A DNA stretch of 64,000 nucleotides from a bacterium (GCA_022763185.1 JALEGL010000014.1:124001-188000); one strand, 5' to 3'. Shown: positions 47,150 to 56,831, numbered from the stretch's first letter. Numbers and translations are program-made. Notes: generated from the sequence alone by a model not told the origin.

Positions 47150-47313
47150 GTATTTTTCCCTGGCTATCATGTTGAGAGGGCTTTGATTTTTTCTTCATAT
47201 TCAAGCTTTTAAGCCAGTTTTCATATTCAAAGAGTTGTTTTTTTTATAACTTTTTGATTTTATTGTAAAAAATATACTTGATTGAGATAACGCAATATGT
47301 TAATTTGCTTGAG

Positions 47314-48282
47314 ATGATCAAAAAAGCGACTTTACTCTTATTCTTAGCCATGATGTTTGGATGTGCATCAAAACCAGTTGTCCCTACTGAAAAAAAAGTA
47401 AAAGAGGTTATCCCAAAGCCTAAAAAAACCATTACAGAGGTTGAAGAAAAAGGTGATGGTGAAGAAAAAGGTGATGGTGAAGAAACAAGCGATGATGATG
47501 GCGACGATACCGAGACCGAGGCTGCAAAAATCTATCTAAAAAAGACAGAACAACAATTTAAAAATGGCGAATTCATTTATGACATCATGAAAGATGATCA
47601 AGTCATGGGTGAATGGTGGCCAGTGAGTGCTTTAGACTTAGTGACCAAAGATTCGCATTCCGATTTATTTGAAAAAGAATTGAAAGAAATTATCAAAGAA
47701 GTGGGGGGCATTGCTGCTGCACCTGATGGCATGACTTCTGGCGCTAGTCCTGGAAAGCTTGAAGGAAAGTTTTTAATTGATGGTGTTTTGTATGAAGGAG
47801 ATGGGTCTCATCCAAAATACGGCATTGTATTACTAGAACAAAATGGAAGAAAAATCACCTTTACTCATCAAGAAGAAGTTCTTAAAGATTATGATGATAT
47901 GGACGCCTTTTTTGCTGAATATGAAGGTAATGACGAAGCTACAATATTTTATACCCCATCGATAAAACGTGGAGAAAAAGAATTAAACAACGATACCAAG
48001 ATTCATAGAGCCTTGGTCAGAAGAGTGAATGCTGATGATGAGCAAGAAGTGGGTATGGCTATTTTAGAAAAGCCTATTAACAATAAAGAGATGATTGCTT
48101 TGATGAATGGGCTCAATACCAAAGATGATGATGGAAATATGCTGACCAAAACCACGCATATTTATTATACTGATGGTGGCAACAGCTATGGGCAAGCAGC
48201 AAGGCTAGATGCTGATGCAAAGGTTACCGTGCTGGGTGAGCGCAACTCTGATCTTGTGACCAACTATCTGATTATTTATTAA
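47314..48282 (+). CDS. Acidic lipoprotein of unknown function
   Basis: From the ATG at 47314 the product has 322 residues. It has a lipoprotein signal MIKKATLLLFLAMMFGC with the cysteine at residue 17. A longer frame from TTG at 47278 adds residues before the signal and was rejected. Residues 25-70 are low-complexity: Pro/Lys-rich, then an acidic Glu/Lys/Gly/Asp repeat. The rest is a soluble domain with no recognised family, including ATIFYTPSIKRGEKE and THIYYTDGGNSYGQ. It lies between the etfA repeats and dnaK. Confidence 0.65.
   Translation: MIKKATLLLFLAMMFGCASKPVVPTEKKVKEVIPKPKKTITEVEEKGDGEEKGDGEETSDDDGDDTETEAAKIYLKKTEQQFKNGEFIYDIMKDDQVMGEWWPVSALDLVTKDSHSDLFEKELKEIIKEVGGIAAAPDGMTSGASPGKLEGKFLIDGVLYEGDGSHPKYGIVLLEQNGRKITFTHQEEVLKDYDDMDAFFAEYEGNDEATIFYTPSIKRGEKELNNDTKIHRALVRRVNADDEQEVGMAILEKPINNKEMIALMNGLNTKDDDGNMLTKTTHIYYTDGGNSYGQAARLDADAKVTVLGERNSDLVTNYLIIY
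47443..47478 (+). repeat. 18-base in-frame tandem repeat
   Basis: Two exact copies of an 18-base unit encoding EEKGDG are followed by a partial third. They lie in the acidic linker of the lipoprotein gene and are prone to length change by slippage. Confidence 0.9.
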
Positions 48283-48322
48283 AACTTAAAGAACTGATTT
48301 AAATAAAATCAAAAAAATACCA

Positions 48323-48350
48323 TTGACAAGCGGCTTGATGAGTTTATTTT
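48323..48350 (+). promoter_or_regulatory. Promoter upstream of dnaK
   Basis: TTGACA (48323-48328) with a 16-base spacer and TATTTT (48345-48350) lie about 80 bases before dnaK. No CIRCE inverted repeat and no clear heat-shock sigma32 promoter were found. Confidence 0.45.
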
Positions 48351-48428
48351 GCTTGTGTTGGCTTTTTTGGGCCAAAAATTTAGTGTTATCAATATTTTAG
48401 AGAACAGATAAGTAAGGAATTTGAGATT

Positions 48429-50339
48429 ATGAGCAAAATTATTGGAATTGACCTTGGAACCACCAACTCAGTGGTTGCCATTATGGAAGGTGGAGAAACC
48501 AAAATTATCCCTAATGAAGAGGGCGGTAGAACCACACCATCGGTGGTAGCGTTTTTAAAAGATGGGAATAGAGCTGTTGGCCAGGTGGCTAAACGTCAAG
48601 CTGTAACAAACCCAGAAAAAACCATTTATTCTGCCAAACGTTTTATGGGTAGACGCTTTTCTGAAGTAGGCGACGAAAAAGATGTAGTTCCTTATAAAGT
48701 TGCAGAAGGTGATAATGGCATGGCGGTTATTGAAATCGATGGTAAAAATTATACACCTCAAGAAATTTCTGCCATGGTTTTGCAAAAATTAAAAAAAGCA
48801 GCTGAAGACTATCTAGGAACAACCGTGACTGAAGCGGTGATTACTGTTCCTGCCTATTTTAATGATTCACAACGACAAGCCACCAAGGACGCAGGTAAAA
48901 TTGCCGGTTTAGATGTAAAGCGTATTATCAATGAACCTACAGCTGCTGCCTTAGCCTATGGTATGGACAAAAAGAAAGACCAAGTGGTTGCGGTTTATGA
49001 CTTTGGAGGTGGTACATTTGATGTTTCTATTCTTGAAGTGGGAGATAAGGTTGTAGAAGTGAAGTCTACCAATGGTGATACGCACTTAGGTGGTGATAAC
49101 GTTGATGAAGCCATCATTAAATGGTTGGCAGAAGAGTTTAAAAAAGACCAAGGCGTGGACGTATCTAAAGACAAAATGGTGATGCAGCGTTTGAAAGAAG
49201 CTGCTGAAAAAGCCAAGATTGAGCTTTCTACCGTTATGGAGACAGAAATTAATTTACCTTTCTTAACTGCAGATGCATCAGGTCCAAAACACCTCAATGT
49301 CAAGTTAAGTCGCTCACAGTTTGAAAAGCTTGTGGGAGATATCATTGATGGTACCAAACAGCCTTGTATTCAGGCTTTAAAAGATGCGGGTCTTAAAGCC
49401 GGTGATATTGATGAAGTGATTTTGGTGGGTGGTTCAACCCGTATCCCTATGGTGCAAAACATTGTTAAAGATATCTTTGGTAAAGAAGGCGCAAAAACAG
49501 TCAATCCTGATGAAGTGGTTGCCAGTGGTGCTGCCGTTCAAGGGGGTGTATTAGCTGGGGATGTCAAAGACGTTCTTTTATTGGATGTAACACCGCTTTC
49601 TTTGGGTATTGAAACTTTAGGTGGCGTCGCAACCAAGTTGATTGAGAAGAATAGTACTATTCCAATTAAAAAATCTGAAACGTTTTCAACAGCTGCGGAC
49701 AATCAAACATCGGTTGATATTCATGTCTTGCAAGGTGAGCGTGAAATGGCTTCTGGCAACCGTACTTTAGGTAGATTTCAGTTGGGTGATATTCCTCCAG
49801 CACCAAGAGGTACGCCTCAAATTGAAGTAACCTTTGATATTGATGCCAATGGTATTGTGAATGTATCAGCTAAAGACAAAGCAACAGGCAAGGAGCAAAA
49901 AATTACCATTTCTAACTCTTCTGGCTTATCGGAAGAAGAAGTAGAAAAAATGGTGAAAGATGCCCAAGCCCATGCTGAAGATGATAAAAAACGTCTAGAG
50001 CAAGTTCAAGCCAAAAACCAGTTGGATACTCTGGTTTTCTCAACAGAAAAAACCTTGAAAGAGCACGGTGAGCAATTGCCGGCTGATGAGAAGAAAAAAG
50101 TGGAAGATGCCTTGGCTTCAGCTAAAAAAGCGCTTGAAAACCAAGATGCTGATGCAGAGAGCTTGAAAAAAGAAACAGAATCTTTAACGCAAGCATCGCA
50201 TAAATTGGCTGAAATCATGTATAAAGCAACGCAAGAGGCTTCTGCTAATGCATCAGCAGAAGGTGATAGTGCCGAGTCTGAGTCTTCTAAAAAAGATGAC
50301 GATGACGTGATTGATGCTGAGTACAAAGACGTCAGTTAA
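48429..50339 (+). CDS. dnaK: Chaperone DnaK (Hsp70)
   Basis: DnaK is an ATP-dependent protein-folding chaperone. It has 636 residues. [15 protein letters not shown] lies at the N-terminus, [15 protein letters not shown] in the phosphate-2 region, and [14 protein letters not shown] in the adenosine site. The linker [16 protein letters not shown] precedes the substrate-binding domain. The tail ends in the [12 protein letters not shown] consensus. No grpE or dnaJ adjoins it. A strong terminator follows. Confidence 0.99.
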   Translation: MSKIIGIDLGTTNSVVAIMEGGETKIIPNEEGGRTTPSVVAFLKDGNRAVGQVAKRQAVTNPEKTIYSAKRFMGRRFSEVGDEKDVVPYKVAEGDNGMAVIEIDGKNYTPQEISAMVLQKLKKAAEDYLGTTVTEAVITVPAYFNDSQRQATKDAGKIAGLDVKRIINEPTAAALAYGMDKKKDQVVAVYDFGGGTFDVSILEVGDKVVEVKSTNGDTHLGGDNVDEAIIKWLAEEFKKDQGVDVSKDKMVMQRLKEAAEKAKIELSTVMETEINLPFLTADASGPKHLNVKLSRSQFEKLVGDIIDGTKQPCIQALKDAGLKAGDIDEVILVGGSTRIPMVQNIVKDIFGKEGAKTVNPDEVVASGAAVQGGVLAGDVKDVLLLDVTPLSLGIETLGGVATKLIEKNSTIPIKKSETFSTAADNQTSVDIHVLQGEREMASGNRTLGRFQLGDIPPAPRGTPQIEVTFDIDANGIVNVSAKDKATGKEQKITISNSSGLSEEEVEKMVKDAQAHAEDDKKRLEQVQAKNQLDTLVFSTEKTLKEHGEQLPADEKKKVEDALASAKKALENQDADAESLKKETESLTQASHKLAEIMYKATQEASANASAEGDSAESESSKKDDDDVIDAEYKDVS

Positions 50340-50362
50340 TTAAAAACTGACACTACATTCAT

Positions 50363-50399
50363 AAAAAAGGCCTGTTTCTTACTTACAGGCCTTTTTTTT
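50363..50399 (+). terminator. Intrinsic terminator after dnaK
   Basis: AAAAGGCCTGT and ACAGGCCTTTT form an 11-pair stem around a nine-base loop, with a run of eight T residues. The symmetric A/T flanks may let it also stop the convergent gene ending at 50418. Confidence 0.92.
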
Positions 50400-50417
50400 G
50401 ATCTAAATATTTTAAGA

Positions 50418-50897
50418 TTACCGGCTATCAAATCTACTGGTTGCGCCGCCTCCGCCTTCAATATTAATTTCAAAGCTTCCCTGTACTGCAATGACTTGAT
50501 CACCATCGGTAGCGATTCCTGTAATGGTTATGCTTCCAGCACTTGCAGAAAAGGCTTGGGTGACTTGTTCTAAATCACGGGTCACGGTAATTTGTCCATT
50601 AACTTGTGTTACTCCACCAACAGAATATGTGCCTACGCTAGCGTCTCCAAGTGTGATAACCATGTTATCTCCTTCAGGGTTAGTGAATTGTAATTCTGCA
50701 TCGCCATTACTGCTTGAGTATATACCATTAAACCGAGTGAAGTTAACAACTGCATATGATGAGCCAGAGCCACTGGTATCATTGGGATCAATAATTGTAG
50801 CCTCTAAGGTAGCCAATACCGGTGGTAAGTTACATGAACTTAATAAAAACAATGATATAACTGTTAAAAAACTAAATGTGCGCCCCAATAACTTCAT
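50418..50897 (-). CDS. Small lipoprotein of unknown function
   Basis: The product has 159 residues with a lipoprotein signal ending LLSSC (cysteine at residue 22). The mature part is Ser/Gly/Thr-rich with alternating beta strands, for example TRFNGIYSSSNGDAELQF and AGSITITGIATDGDQVI. It ends in a glycine run followed by a charged tail. No family is recognised. It is divergent from the propeller-protein gene at 50937. Confidence 0.6.
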   Translation of the reverse strand: MKLLGRTFSFLTVISLFLLSSCNLPPVLATLEATIIDPNDTSGSGSSYAVVNFTRFNGIYSSSNGDAELQFTNPEGDNMVITLGDASVGTYSVGGVTQVNGQITVTRDLEQVTQAFSASAGSITITGIATDGDQVIAVQGSFEINIEGGGGATSRFDSR

Positions 50898-50936
50898 TTC
50901 ACTATTATAGCAAAAAATAGCATAAAAGCAGAGCCT

Positions 50937-52763
50937 ATGTTTAAATGTTTTTTAATGTCTAAGATGAGATTGGTATGTTTGTGGATATTCCTGCTTTTAA
51001 AGCCTGCGCAGGCTTATCCAGATAAACTGCATTATGAACTGAATTTTAGTCACCAAAGCTCTATATTGATTGCTAGTGATAAGGCAAATCCTAGATATGG
51101 TTTTGTTTTTTCTACAACGTCAAATGTACTGAGTGTAGTGGATTTGTTTTCAAGAACTTTGGTGAAAACCATAATCACTCCAGGGTTTACTGTTTCGGCT
51201 TGTTTATTAACGGAAGAAGAAAAAATTTACTTCATCACTGATCAAAGTGATCAATGGTCCGTGTTGGACTTGTCACAAAATATTGAGTCTCCAAATCTAA
51301 GTAATGTTGATAGTGATACCAATGGAGTAGACTTTGAAAGTATTGATTGTTTGCATAGTTTAGGAAACAGTCACCTTGTCTTGGGAGATTATAATACTGG
51401 TACACTCTATACCTATAATCTTGATGATAATAGCTTAGACCAACAATTAAATATTGGTTTTACACCAGTGGATACTGAGGTGATAGAAGAGAGAAATCAA
51501 GTGCTGGTATTGGGTGAGTCAGGTGAACTGGAAGCTTATCAGGTGCCAAGTTTACAGCGATTGGGCAATAGAGTAGAGTTAAGTAATTATTCTAGCAGCA
51601 ATAACTTTTTGCAGTTAACCCAAAGCAGCTTTGAAAACAGCAGTTACATTTTTATCAGCAACCCAATATCGTCTGCATCAGAGATATTTGCAGTGCAAGC
51701 AGATCATCAAAACTATTTGTTGAGTATGATAGACTTTACAAGTGGTGGTGGTATTGATCCAATACTTACAGATACACTTATTGGTAATATCTATTGCGCA
51801 GTAACACAGCGTCCAGAAAGTTTTTCATCTGCAAAGATATATGTTTATGCAGAAGATTTAAGCAATAGTAGATTAAAAATCATAGATCCTAATGTTAGCG
51901 CTGCGCCCAGTAGCTGGCAAGAAATTAATCATATTGATGGCGTGACCAATATGACGGCTAAAGGAAATTTTATTGATGAATATAACAATCTTTATATTTT
52001 AAATGATAGTACAAATACATTAAAGGTTTTTTCAGATCTTCCAAGCATTGATTTAATCGGAGCAAACTTAGAGATCACCAATGAGAGTGATTATAGCTTT
52101 AGTGTTCAAAGTGATGCTTCAGGCCTTTTAAAAATAAAATTAATGGATGCGACCAAGCAAGCCGTATCCCCTCAAGCCATAAAAACCTATAGCTCTTCAA
52201 GTATCACCGCCAATCAAAATAAGAGTGTCAGTATCAATACGGATGATTTTATAGAAGGTGATAACTTGTTGGGTGTTTATGTGGAATCAGGTTCAACCGA
52301 AAGCTACCGAGGTATTGAGATTTTTAAAGACACTATTCCACCGTATCCCAATGATTATAAGTTAAAATTTGGAAATCAAAAACTATTTGTGAGCTGGGAT
52401 GGTGTTAATCAAGCGGATATTGATTATTATGAAATTTCATTTGGTTTGGATGATCAAGCTAGCGATGGAGCAGGTATAACCAGCCCAGTGTTAGTTAACC
52501 ATACCGGGACAGGAGATTATACCTATAACATAACAGGCTTGGTTAACGGTCAAAGGATCTACGTAAAAATTAAAACAGTTGATCAACAAGGTAATGAAAG
52601 TGACTACAGCCCCATATTAAGTGAAGTGCCTGAAGAAACCATTGGTTTAATAGCCTTAACTGGAGAAACAGGTTGTCAAGCCGATAGTAAAGTTTCAGGA
52701 ATGATTTTAATGATGCTGATGCTACTAATTTTATATAGTCGAAAAAAGTGGCAAAGGAAATAA
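50937..52763 (+). CDS. Surface protein: beta-propeller, FnIII domain, C-terminal Cys-TM-basic tail
   Basis: The product has 608 residues. A signal peptide occupies about residues 10-27 (ending PAQAYP). An ATG at codon 8 may be the true start. Residues 40-370 look like a YncE/WD-type beta-propeller with repeated short strands. Residues about 470-565 are fibronectin-III-like (KLFVSWDGVNQADIDYYEIS, then TYNITGLVNGQRIYVKIKT). The end is G579-C580, a hydrophobic helix at 588-600, then RKKWQRK. This resembles MYXO-CTERM-type sorting tails. It is followed after one base by a barrel-like gene. Confidence 0.6.
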   Translation: MFKCFLMSKMRLVCLWIFLLLKPAQAYPDKLHYELNFSHQSSILIASDKANPRYGFVFSTTSNVLSVVDLFSRTLVKTIITPGFTVSACLLTEEEKIYFITDQSDQWSVLDLSQNIESPNLSNVDSDTNGVDFESIDCLHSLGNSHLVLGDYNTGTLYTYNLDDNSLDQQLNIGFTPVDTEVIEERNQVLVLGESGELEAYQVPSLQRLGNRVELSNYSSSNNFLQLTQSSFENSSYIFISNPISSASEIFAVQADHQNYLLSMIDFTSGGGIDPILTDTLIGNIYCAVTQRPESFSSAKIYVYAEDLSNSRLKIIDPNVSAAPSSWQEINHIDGVTNMTAKGNFIDEYNNLYILNDSTNTLKVFSDLPSIDLIGANLEITNESDYSFSVQSDASGLLKIKLMDATKQAVSPQAIKTYSSSSITANQNKSVSINTDDFIEGDNLLGVYVESGSTESYRGIEIFKDTIPPYPNDYKLKFGNQKLFVSWDGVNQADIDYYEISFGLDDQASDGAGITSPVLVNHTGTGDYTYNITGLVNGQRIYVKIKTVDQQGNESDYSPILSEVPEETIGLIALTGETGCQADSKVSGMILMMLMLLILYSRKKWQRK

Positions 52764-52764
52764 C

Positions 52765-53367
52765 ATGAAAGAAAAGCTTTTGTCGTTTTTAATTATTACA
52801 ATGGTTTCTCTTTCTTATGCAAAAATGAAACACAGCAACAAAGTGTCATTGCGTTGGGTTCAGTTTACTGGGGACGTAGAACAAACTTTCTTTGATAAAG
52901 GCAATCATCTAATAAGTTATGATTACCTTATAGGCTACGAAACTTTAAAATTAGGTTTAAGTCTTGGCTACATGAGAAAAAAAAGTTTTTTGATAGGTGT
53001 AGATTCCGGAAGGGAAAGTGGCGAGACCATGATTTTAACGCTTGTACCTATAGAGCTTTACCTTGAGTATAGTCCTTTTGAAAAACAAAAATGGTATGTT
53101 CAACCGTTTTTAGGAGCTGGATATCAAGGTTATCTTATGTGGCTAAAAGAAAGTGCTCGTCAATTAAGTAATGTAAAGCATGGTTATGCAGTAAAAGGTG
53201 GGATAAGGTTTTCACTTAGAAATTATGCAAGTTTGGGGAGCAGAGAGTTGTTTGATATTAATAACATTTTCATTGATGTATTTGCCTCTTATAGACCTAT
53301 GATGGGTTCAGGTATCGATTTAAGTGCGTGGGATTACGGTGTTGCTTTAGGTTTAGATTTTTTATGA
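52765..53367 (+). CDS. Exported outer-membrane-barrel-like protein
   Basis: The product has 200 residues. Residues 1-19 are a signal peptide (FLIITMVSLSYAK). The mature part is built of alternating strands rich in Tyr, Gly and Leu, with YVQPFLGAGYQGYL and a final strand ending GVALGLDFL. This fits a small outer-membrane barrel. It begins one base after the propeller-protein gene, so the two are probably made together. Confidence 0.6.
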   Translation: MKEKLLSFLIITMVSLSYAKMKHSNKVSLRWVQFTGDVEQTFFDKGNHLISYDYLIGYETLKLGLSLGYMRKKSFLIGVDSGRESGETMILTLVPIELYLEYSPFEKQKWYVQPFLGAGYQGYLMWLKESARQLSNVKHGYAVKGGIRFSLRNYASLGSRELFDINNIFIDVFASYRPMMGSGIDLSAWDYGVALGLDFL

Positions 53368-53487
53368 TTTTTTTAAAGAGTGTTTTTCTTCTACCTTAAA
53401 TAAAAGCATGTTTTTGATTCAGTTTAACGAGTCTGTTTTGATTTAGTATAAAACATCTTTGTTAAATTATGTTATGGAGTATAGATA

Positions 53488-54252
53488 GTGAGTAAAAATC
53501 TAAAGAAGAAAATATTACTTAATATTACCTATCAAGGGACATCCTATAAGGGCTGGCAGAAACAACCAGATACAGATATGACTGTGCAAACCCAAATTGA
53601 GTCAGCAATAGAGAAACGAAGTGGTCAAAGAATAAAAACCTTGGCCAGTGGAAGAACCGATGCGGGTGTTCATGCTCGTAGACAGTCTGTTTGCTTTGAT
53701 TATTATGGTGATAGAGTCATTGATTTAGAAGACTGGGTTAGTGGTTTAAATGTTTTTTTACCTGAAGATATTAGGGTGCGTTCAGCGCAATATGTCCATG
53801 AAAAATTCCACCCAATCGCCTGCGTTAAGAAAAAAGCGTATCGATATTTTTTTAAGGTGGGTAAAAAAAACAATATTTTTTTAAGAGAATGCGTAGCTTT
53901 ATTTCATGATGACGTGGATATAGACTTAATGAAAAAAGCAAGCCTTCTTTTTAAAGGAAAGCACGACTTTAGATCATTTCAAACATCAAATGACCCCCAA
54001 AAAACAACCCAGAGAGAAATTTTTTCTATTGAGTTAAGACAATTAAGAACAAGCAGTATTTATTATTTAGAAATTACGGGTGAGGGGTTTTTAAAGCATA
54101 TGGTACGTAATATAATGGGAGCCTTGGTTGCTGTAGCTAGAAAAAAAGCCACGCAAAAAGATATTCAACGTGCTTTGAAATCTAAAGAAAAAATAAAAAT
54201 AGGCAGTACCGCTCCGCCAGAAGGCTTGTTTCTTTGGGATATTTTATACTGA
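53488..54252 (+). CDS. truA: tRNA pseudouridine(38-40) synthase
   Basis: TruA isomerises uridines 38-40 in the anticodon arm. The product has 254 residues, standard size. The catalytic aspartate is D58 in ASGRTDAGVHA. TYQGTSYKGWQKQ at the N-terminus and FLKHMVRNIMGALV near residue 205 are diagnostic. The start is GTG after ATGGAGTATAGATA. The end overlaps the convergent proC by 9 bases. Confidence 0.97.
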   Translation: MSKNLKKKILLNITYQGTSYKGWQKQPDTDMTVQTQIESAIEKRSGQRIKTLASGRTDAGVHARRQSVCFDYYGDRVIDLEDWVSGLNVFLPEDIRVRSAQYVHEKFHPIACVKKKAYRYFFKVGKKNNIFLRECVALFHDDVDIDLMKKASLLFKGKHDFRSFQTSNDPQKTTQREIFSIELRQLRTSSIYYLEITGEGFLKHMVRNIMGALVAVARKKATQKDIQRALKSKEKIKIGSTAPPEGLFLWDILY

Positions 54253-55056
54253 TAGCTCTTCAGCTCTTTTTGCTGCAGCTTCAACCGCTTCAATAAGGCT
54301 ATGTCTAACACCACCTTTTTCTAAAGTATAAATACCTGTAATGGCTGTACCGCCGGGGGAAGTAATGAGGTCTTTAAGCTGTCCAGGGTGTTTTCCTGTA
54401 GCGTTAATCAACGCAGATGAACCAAAAAAAGTTTGTTTAACCATGGCTTTGGCATGCTGTCTTGATAAACCGACTTTTACGCCAGCATCAATCAAGGCTT
54501 CCATCATGGTGTAAATAAATGCAGGGCCGCTTCCTGATAGACCCGTGGCAGCATCAAACTGGGTTTCTGGTAGCTCTATATTTAAACCTAACGCATTGAA
54601 AAGCTTGATAAAATACTCTCTGCCTTGTGAGTTTGCAGCAGCATTACATGCAAAAACATTGACACCAGCACCTACTTTAACCGCTATATTTGGCATGATA
54701 CGAATACAGGCAATATTTTTAATGTGTTTATCGAGGACATGTTCAATTTGTTTTAAAGTGTAGCCAGCAGCACAAGAAATCAGGGTTTGATGAACATCTA
54801 ACACCGGAGCTATTTCTTGCAATACTTTATCTAAAATTTGAGGTTTTACCGCTAAAATTATCAGTTCAGATTCTTTGGCCAGATGAAGGTTATTTTGTAC
54901 ACATTCTATAGCATAATCTTTATTTATCAATGCTCTAGAGTCTGAATTGGGGTGAGATGTGATAAAGTTTTTTTCATTCAATTCAGAAAATTGTATCAAG
55001 CCTTCATACAAAGCTTTACCCATATTACCAAAACCAATTATGCCAATTTTTTTCAT
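54244..55056 (-). CDS. proC: Pyrroline-5-carboxylate reductase
   Basis: The enzyme makes proline from pyrroline-5-carboxylate with NAD(P)H. It has 270 residues. The Rossmann motif GFGNMG lies at 8-13, with AVKPQ near residue 71. The C-terminal signature around 215-245 includes LKDLITSPGGTAITGIYTLE. It lies 4 bases after the Tam41-like gene on the same strand, so the two likely form one transcript. Confidence 0.97.
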   Translation of the reverse strand: MKKIGIIGFGNMGKALYEGLIQFSELNEKNFITSHPNSDSRALINKDYAIECVQNNLHLAKESELIILAVKPQILDKVLQEIAPVLDVHQTLISCAAGYTLKQIEHVLDKHIKNIACIRIMPNIAVKVGAGVNVFACNAAANSQGREYFIKLFNALGLNIELPETQFDAATGLSGSGPAFIYTMMEALIDAGVKVGLSRQHAKAMVKQTFFGSSALINATGKHPGQLKDLITSPGGTAITGIYTLEKGGVRHSLIEAVEAAAKRAEELSV

Positions 55057-55060
55057 TATT

Positions 55061-56008
55061 TTATTTTAACAGTTTTTTTTGATTAAGTTTAAATAATAAT
55101 TTCCATCCATAAATAAACCAATATTTTTTTTCATGTTCTGTAAGTGTAAATTCGTCGCCATAGTTTCTTCTGATTTTTAAGAGTACATAATCTAGCCAAT
55201 TTTTTGCGGTAAGCATGCCTTTTGGCCAACGCAGTTGTGCTCTTAGCTTGCTTTTAAAAATGAAGCGTTTATATTTTTTTGGGAGTAAAGTTTTATCAAG
55301 TAAAGTAATAAGGTTTTGTTCTTGGTCAAAATAGATGATTTTTTGATGGTGAAAATGGTTGAGAATTTCTTGATAAACCCTAAGATAAAATTTTTCCTCC
55401 GCTAAAAATAATTTTTCAACTTTATCTTTGGCTTCAACTCTAACATCACCTTCGTAACTTAAGGCTAAACATTTAATTGCAAAATTTTTTAGATGGATGG
55501 TGTCACCCAAATTCATGGAAGATAGAACAATCATTGCCACGCTTTGACATGCTTGGTTTTGTACTTCTAATAGAGCATCTATGTTATTCTTATCTTTACT
55601 CCAGTAGACATAAATATTTTTTGAAAACCTTCCTAAAAAATACATATCTTTTGCTTTGGGGTGAATGATAAGTTGTGTTTGCGATTTTAATTGCTTTAGA
55701 CTGACCACGCTGTATTTACTGAAACCTTGTTTTATTTTGAAATGGTAAATGTTGGGTGGGAGAAAGAAGTTCAAAATACTTTTTAGCATTGATGAATAAT
55801 AGGTTTTAAATGAGTCTACAATAATAAAGTAATCTGGGACAGAATCTTTTTTTTGAGTGGTTTGGCTCAAGCAAGATCCATAGACAACAACAGCTAGAGC
55901 ATTTTTTCCATAGTCATTTAAAACCTGCTCATGAATATCATGAAAAGATTGATTGCTTTGACTTAAAGACTTTTGTTGATCAAAAAAAACCTTTTTTAGT
56001 TTAGACAC
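55061..56008 (-). CDS. Tam41-like nucleotidyltransferase (CDP-diacylglycerol synthase type)
   Basis: The product has 315 residues, without a signal peptide. The nucleotidyltransferase pattern Y43-G44-S45, then D59 and D65 (VPDYFIIVD), is followed by SMLKSILNFFLPPNIYHF, KYSVVSLKQL near 100 and DMYFLGRFSKNIYVYW near 125. This order matches the mitochondrial matrix protein Tam41, which makes CDP-diacylglycerol from phosphatidate and CTP. It has no membrane helices, unlike CdsA. The assignment is by motif reading, and a different nucleotidyltransferase function remains possible. It lies upstream of proC. Confidence 0.65.
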   Translation of the reverse strand: MSKLKKVFFDQQKSLSQSNQSFHDIHEQVLNDYGKNALAVVVYGSCLSQTTQKKDSVPDYFIIVDSFKTYYSSMLKSILNFFLPPNIYHFKIKQGFSKYSVVSLKQLKSQTQLIIHPKAKDMYFLGRFSKNIYVYWSKDKNNIDALLEVQNQACQSVAMIVLSSMNLGDTIHLKNFAIKCLALSYEGDVRVEAKDKVEKLFLAEEKFYLRVYQEILNHFHHQKIIYFDQEQNLITLLDKTLLPKKYKRFIFKSKLRAQLRWPKGMLTAKNWLDYVLLKIRRNYGDEFTLTEHEKKYWFIYGWKLLFKLNQKKLLK

Positions 56009-56081
56009 TCTATCTCCTTATCTTAGGCAGCTATGCAAGTAAAATTTACAGATGGTTTTTTCTAGCATATAGGCCGTGTTT

Positions 56082-56831
56082 ATGGATTTAGCTTTTTTAA
56101 TCATGGGCTGTTTTTTTGCGGGTTTTATTGATGCAGTGGCCGGTGGCGGTGGCTTGATCACGGTGCCTTTGATGCTTAATTTAGGTTTGGCAACAAAGGT
56201 TGCTTTAGGAACCAATAAAATTATTGGGATCATGGCTTCGTTTGCCAGTTCCATACGTTATGCAAGCTCTAAAAAGATGGTATGGTCCATTGCTTGGCCA
56301 GCGACAATAGCAGCATTGTTTGGTGGAGCAACCGGTGCACTTGTTGCCAGTCAACTGAGCAATGCCTTTTTAAAACCAGTGGTTATTTTTTTATTATTAT
56401 CTGTTGCCATTTACAGCATACTGCAAAAAAACTTAGGTAAAACACAAATTGAAGCAAGGTTGAAGCACAAGCTATGGCCTTATGTGGTTGGCTTTGTTAT
56501 TGGAAGTTATGACGGCTTTTTTGGTCCTGGTGCGGGAACTTTTGTCATGATTGTGTTTGTTAGTTTGTTTGGCTTATCTTTGCTCAATGCTTCTGCGAGT
56601 GCCAGAATTGTTAATTTTGCAAGTAACTTGGGTGCATTGTTGTGGTTTTCTTTTTCTGGCTATGTTGATTTTAAAATAGCTTTATGGGGAGCTTTAGCCT
56701 CTGGTTGTGGCGCTTTACTTGGAGCAAGTTTTTCAATTAAACGTGGACATGGTTTTATTCGACCGGTTTACTTAGCTGTTGTTTGGTTTATGTTAATAAA
56801 GCTTTTATTGCAGTTTTTAGGTTGGATTTAA
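56082..56831 (+). CDS. TauE/SafE-family (TSUP) membrane permease
   Basis: The product has 249 residues with seven to eight membrane helices. The duplicated family motif is clear: FAGFIDAVAGGGGLITVP in the first half and GSYDGFFGPGAGTFVMI in the second. Members export sulfite, sulfonates or other small anions, and the substrate cannot be told here. The start chosen is ATG 56082. A GTG two codons earlier is possible. It is followed after 12 bases by maf. Confidence 0.88.
   Translation: MDLAFLIMGCFFAGFIDAVAGGGGLITVPLMLNLGLATKVALGTNKIIGIMASFASSIRYASSKKMVWSIAWPATIAALFGGATGALVASQLSNAFLKPVVIFLLLSVAIYSILQKNLGKTQIEARLKHKLWPYVVGFVIGSYDGFFGPGAGTFVMIVFVSLFGLSLLNASASARIVNFASNLGALLWFSFSGYVDFKIALWGALASGCGALLGASFSIKRGHGFIRPVYLAVVWFMLIKLLLQFLGWI

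Noticed and set aside
48283-48428. CIRCE element or sigma32 promoter before dnaK
   Set aside because: No TTAGCACTC-N9-GAGTGCTAA repeat and no clear heat-shock promoter was seen. Only a sigma70-like match is present.
56018-56254. 78-codon minus-strand frame opposite the TauE/SafE gene start
   Set aside because: It is antisense to the first membrane helices of a clear permease, with no ribosome site.
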